A stretch of 7,597 nt of DNA from assembly GCA_004296145.1 (NCBI GenBank), contig SEBM01000188.1:1-7597 (forward strand). Reading direction: 5' to 3'. The notes beneath the pieces were generated by a model. The model was not told the DNA's origin. It saw only the letters and a program-made list of their open reading frames with translations, and did no database searches. The DNA is from Flavobacterium sp. GTDB taxonomy: Bacteria > Bacteroidota > Bacteroidia > Flavobacteriales > Flavobacteriaceae. The position numbers and the translations under genes are program-made. Below are positions 5,358 to 7,597 of the stretch, one piece after another. Position 1 is the stretch's first letter, and each line of letters opens with the position of its first letter.

Positions 5358-6356
5358 CTATGTTTTTTTCATCAGTAAGATCAAATCGATTAAACGGGAT
5401 GAATAGCCAATTTCGTTATCGTACCAACCCACAACTTTTACCATTTTATCAATAACGGAAGTTAGTTGCGCATCAAACAGACACGAATTTGTATTACCAA
5501 TTACATCAACCGAAACGATCGGATCTTCTGTGTAATCTAATATTCCTTTTAAACTTGTATTTGAGGCTTTTTCAAATGCGGAGTTGATTTCTTCGATAGA
5601 AACAGCACGTTTTACATTAAACGTAATATCAGTTAGTGAACCATCAGGAACAGGTACTCTAATTCCACAACCACCAATTTTTTCATGCAATTTAGGAAAA
5701 ATTTTCGTCAATGCTTTAGCAGCACCTGTAGTTGTCGGAACAATTGACTGACTGGCACCTCGCGCGCGACGTAAATCCTTATGTGGCTGATCGTGAAGAC
5801 TTTGGTCTGTAGTGTAAGAATGTATTGTTGTAATATACGCTTGTTCAATTCCGCACAATTCTTCGATAATTTTTATCATCGGAGCCGCATTATTTGTCGT
5901 ACAACTTGCATTCGAAACTATAGTCTCAGTTCCGTCCAGAATGTTTTCATTTACTCCAAGAACAACTGTTTTTATGGTATCAACTTCAGAAGGAGCAGAA
6001 AGAATAACCCTTTTTGCGCCAACTTCAATATGTGCATTTAATTCTTCGTGCGTTTTATATTTTCCTGTTGATTCGATCACGAAATCAATAGAAATGCTTT
6101 TCCAGTCTAAATTTGAAATGCTTTTTTCATGAAAAAACAAATAATGTTTTCCATCTACAATAATACCTTTTTCATCGTGGTCAACTTTAAAAGGCAAAAC
6201 ACCATGTATACTATCGTATTTTATCAAATGCGACATTGTTTTGTTGTCTGCAATATCGTTTATTGCAACGACTTCAATTTCAGGATGATTTAAAAGTAAA
6301 CGGAATAAATTTCTTCCAATTCTTCCAAAACCATTAATAGCAATTCTTGTTTTCAA
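5358..6356 (-). CDS. gap: Glyceraldehyde-3-phosphate dehydrogenase, type I
   Basis: The 332-residue protein is a complete phosphorylating GAPDH. It has the Rossmann start RIAINGFGRIGRNLFRLL (4-21), N33-D34 where an Asp favours NAD over NADP, ESTGKY (95-100), the catalytic loop SNASCTTN with C152 (148-155), the base H179 in TTIHSYT, HKDLRRAR (192-199), PTTTGAAKAL (207-216) and the C-terminal WYDNEIGYSSR (311-321). It interconverts glyceraldehyde 3-phosphate and 1,3-bisphosphoglycerate in the cytosol. The stretch after RRAR reads GASQSIV where many homologues have AAA-N-I/M-I/V, so it may be one of two GAPDH paralogues, as often found in this group; which direction it serves is not decided by sequence. 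It lies 57 nt downstream of lipA with a stem-loop in the gap, and no TANNTTTG box was found there. Confidence 0.95.
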   Translation of the reverse strand: MKTRIAINGFGRIGRNLFRLLLNHPEIEVVAINDIADNKTMSHLIKYDSIHGVLPFKVDHDEKGIIVDGKHYLFFHEKSISNLDWKSISIDFVIESTGKYKTHEELNAHIEVGAKRVILSAPSEVDTIKTVVLGVNENILDGTETIVSNASCTTNNAAPMIKIIEELCGIEQAYITTIHSYTTDQSLHDQPHKDLRRARGASQSIVPTTTGAAKALTKIFPKLHEKIGGCGIRVPVPDGSLTDITFNVKRAVSIEEINSAFEKASNTSLKGILDYTEDPIVSVDVIGNTNSCLFDAQLTSVIDKMVKVVGWYDNEIGYSSRLIDLILLMKKT

Positions 6357-6372
6357 TGCGTGATTAATTCAT

Positions 6373-6409
6373 TTTACTCATTTAATCGTTGAACAATTAA
6401 ACAAGTAAA
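6373..6409 (-). promoter_or_regulatory. AU-rich stem-loop between lipA and gap
   Basis: The arms 6373-6386 and 6396-6409 pair at 12 of 14 positions, with a two-base internal mismatch (6379-6380 opposite 6402-6403) and a 9-nt loop. In the lipA-to-gap (minus) direction the stem begins 4 nt after the lipA stop and is followed by A-rich rather than T-rich sequence, so it is not a standard intrinsic terminator for lipA. It may protect or process the lipA 3' end or modulate read-through into gap. On the plus strand it is followed by CTTTTT, but no plus-strand gene precedes it. Confidence 0.45.
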
Positions 6410-6413
6410 CTTT

Positions 6414-7280
6414 TTATAAAATATGTTTTTGTGCTTTGTAAGAAGAACGAACCAAAGGACCGCTTTCTACATGACGGAAACCTAATTCAAGGCCAAATTT
6501 TTCATATGTTGCAAATTGATCAGGAGTGATAAATTCCTTAACCGGTAAATGTTTTTTACTTGGTTGCAGGTATTGACCAATCGTAACAACATCAACATTT
6601 GCATTACGTAAATCTCTCATAGTCTGAAAAACTTCTTCTTCAGTTTCTCCAAGACCCAGCATAATTCCAGATTTGGTTCTGTTGATTCCTTTTTCTTTTA
6701 AATAACGCAAAACTTCAAGACTACGATCATATTTTGCCTGAATGCGTACTTCACGTGTCAAACGACGAACGGTTTCCATATTATGAGAAACAACTTCTGG
6801 ATTTGCCTCAACAATTCTGTCCAGATTTCTTTCAATTCCCTGAAAATCCGGAATTAAAGTTTCAAGAGTTGTATTTGGGTTCATTCTTCGGATCGCTTTT
6901 ACAGTTTCAATCCAGATAATTGAACCTCCATCTTTTAAGTCATCTCTGTCAACACTTGTAACTACCGCATGTTTGATATTCATGATTTTTATAGAACGTG
7001 CTACTTTTTCCGGTTCATCCCAATCTACTGTTTCCGGTCTTCCGGTTTTTACACCGCAAAAACCACAAGAACGGGTACAAACATTTCCAAGAATCATAAA
7101 AGTTGCAGTTCCTTCGCCCCAGCATTCCCCCATATTTGGGCAGCTTCCTGAGGTGCAAATAGTATTTAAGCTGTATTTATCAACCAAACCACGAAGTTCA
7201 GTATATTTTTGTCCAATTGGAAGTTTAACTTTTAACCATTTAGGTTTTCCAGTTGGTATATTTTCAATGACTGTTTCCAT
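6414..7280 (-). CDS. lipA: Lipoyl synthase (radical SAM)
   Basis: The 288-residue protein inserts two sulfurs at C6 and C8 of protein-bound octanoyl chains to make the lipoyl cofactor of pyruvate and 2-oxoglutarate dehydrogenases and the glycine cleavage system. It has the family's two iron-sulfur motifs. The auxiliary cluster, sacrificed as sulfur donor, uses C42-x4-C47-x5-C53 (ICTSGSCPNMGEC). The radical SAM cluster uses C68-x3-C72-x2-C75 (VCTRSCGFC). The C-terminal R-S-S-Y motif (278-281) provides the serine ligand of the auxiliary cluster. VTSVDRDDL (108-116), SHNMETV (165-171) and KSGIMLGLGET (203-213) are also typical. Length is normal. The ATG at 7280 lies 18 nt after a good -7 box on the same strand. 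It is the first gene of a possible lipA-gap-kinase transcript. No lipB or ligase is in view. Confidence 0.97.
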   Translation of the reverse strand: METVIENIPTGKPKWLKVKLPIGQKYTELRGLVDKYSLNTICTSGSCPNMGECWGEGTATFMILGNVCTRSCGFCGVKTGRPETVDWDEPEKVARSIKIMNIKHAVVTSVDRDDLKDGGSIIWIETVKAIRRMNPNTTLETLIPDFQGIERNLDRIVEANPEVVSHNMETVRRLTREVRIQAKYDRSLEVLRYLKEKGINRTKSGIMLGLGETEEEVFQTMRDLRNANVDVVTIGQYLQPSKKHLPVKEFITPDQFATYEKFGLELGFRHVESGPLVRSSYKAQKHIL

Positions 7281-7298
7281 ATATCAAAATTCAAAGCA

Positions 7299-7306
7299 CA
7301 AAGATA
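7299..7306 (-). promoter_or_regulatory. lipA -7 promoter box (TATCTTTG)
   Basis: Read on the minus strand this is TATCTTTG, an exact match to TANNTTTG, ending 18 nt before the lipA ATG. That implies a transcript leader of only about 10-15 nt. No TTG at 17-23 nt upstream was found, so the -33 half is weak or absent. The position right before a leading gene supports it. Confidence 0.55.
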
Positions 7307-7442
7307 CGGAATGTAGTTTATTTGGAGAGGCTAATTTGCTTTTCGTTTATTTTTCATATCTGTTATGTCAGTTCAGTATTTTAAGTTCAATGCCAATTGT
7401 TTGATTTTAAATACATTTTAGTTTTGTCTTTTTACCTTTTTT

Positions 7443-7484
7443 CTTAAAAATTTGATATTTAAGCTCAATTTTTAAATATTTAAG
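7443..7484. repeat. Phased direct and inverted AT-rich repeats upstream of the right-edge gene
   Basis: ATATTTAAG occurs at 7455-7463 and again at 7476-7484, exactly 21 nt apart, which is two helical turns. TTAAAAATT (7444-7452) and AATTTTTAA (7467-7475) form a perfect 9-bp inverted repeat with a 14-nt loop. CTTAAAAAT at 7443 is a one-mismatch reverse complement of the direct-repeat word. The cluster ends about 60 nt before the proposed -7 box at 7544, a plausible activator site, but DNA this AT-rich yields such words by chance. Confidence 0.35.
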
Positions 7485-7543
7485 ATTGACCTTATTCTGA
7501 TACAAATTTGGCTCCTTGGGATAGTGTAAAATTTATTCTGTAA

Positions 7544-7551
7544 TAATTTTG
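7544..7551 (+). promoter_or_regulatory. -7 promoter box (TAATTTTG) for the right-edge gene
   Basis: This is an exact TANNTTTG match whose end is 26 nt before the ATG at 7578. A TTG at 7516-7518 lies upstream, but its 25-nt spacer is slightly longer than the usual 17-23. Confidence 0.45.
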
Positions 7552-7577
7552 CTGTTAATTTAATAGTTTAAGAAAAC

Positions 7578-7597
7578 ATGAAAAAGAAATTTATTGT
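7578..7597 (+). CDS. Start of a plus-strand gene (partial, unidentified)
   Basis: ATG at 7578 opens M-K-K-K-F-I before the window ends. The Lys-rich start followed by hydrophobic residues looks like the beginning of a signal peptide, and a -7 box lies 26 nt upstream, which is why I treat it as a gene start. Only six full codons are visible, so nothing can be said of its function. Confidence 0.5.

Larger units (their letters stand above)
7281..7577. other. Divergent AT-rich intergenic region
   Basis: These 297 nt separate lipA (minus) from the gene starting at 7578 (plus). It holds the lipA -7 box at 7299-7306, a -7 box for the rightward gene at 7544-7551, and a cluster of AT-rich direct and inverted repeats at 7443-7484. 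I see no convincing ORF with its own start signals, no tRNA and no strong terminator. The stretch 7320-7440 shows nothing I can name. Confidence 0.6.

Noticed and set aside
5781..6132. Two plus-strand frames opposite gap
   Set aside because: They are antisense to the catalytic region of GAPDH and have no family features.
6373..6415. Plus-strand intrinsic terminator (stem followed by CTTTTT)
   Set aside because: No plus-strand gene ends here; the stem is AT-only apart from a few pairs, so I list it only as a stem-loop of the minus-strand transcript.
6973..7404. 143-codon open frame on the plus strand over the lipA 5' end and its upstream region
   Set aside because: Most of it is antisense to the highly conserved LipA coding sequence, its product has no recognisable family features, and it has no promoter-like context. 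It is a shadow frame.

Overview
The window is AT-rich chromosomal DNA that reads as a member of the Flavobacteriia, most likely Flavobacterium or a close relative. The evidence is the protein families and their sequence style, several matches to the Bacteroidetes -7 promoter element TANNTTTG, and the absence of clear Shine-Dalgarno sites before starts. I see no rRNA, tRNA, CRISPR array, transposase or phage gene.

Left part (1-1403, minus strand): a tight two-gene unit. It holds a Nif3/DUF34 dinuclear-metal protein (309-1403) and, 3 nt downstream, the N-terminal coiled-coil part of a C4-type zinc-ribbon protein that runs off the left edge (1-305). The spacer 1404-1582 is divergent and carries a degenerate 7-nt tandem repeat plus a promoter with an operator-like palindrome facing right.

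Centre (1583-3118, plus strand): a type II toxin-antitoxin pair, then lpxK. The antitoxin is a DUF2683-like protein, and its last codons overlap the start of a YoeB/Txe-family toxin by 25 nt. lpxK (lipid A 4'-kinase) begins only 4 nt after the toxin stop. An addiction module therefore appears to sit in the leader of a gene expected to be essential, which is the most unusual arrangement here. lpxK ends inside a second short-period array, this one of 8 nt, in the convergent spacer.

Right part (3166-7280, minus strand): lipA (lipoyl synthase), a type I glyceraldehyde-3-phosphate dehydrogenase and a hybrid sensor histidine kinase follow one another in that order with gaps of 57 and 26 nt, so they could be one transcript. 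The kinase has a signal peptide, extracytoplasmic TPRs, one membrane segment, HisKA, HATPase and a receiver. lipA has a good -7 box just upstream. A 14-bp AU-rich stem lies between lipA and gap. The last 297 nt of non-coding sequence separate lipA from the first codons of a divergent plus-strand gene at the right edge.

Most of the window is core metabolism and envelope biosynthesis. The accessory element is the toxin-antitoxin pair. I do not see a clearly new multi-gene system. The points that most deserve a second look are the TA-lpxK coupling, the non-classical antitoxin and the two short-period repeat arrays.
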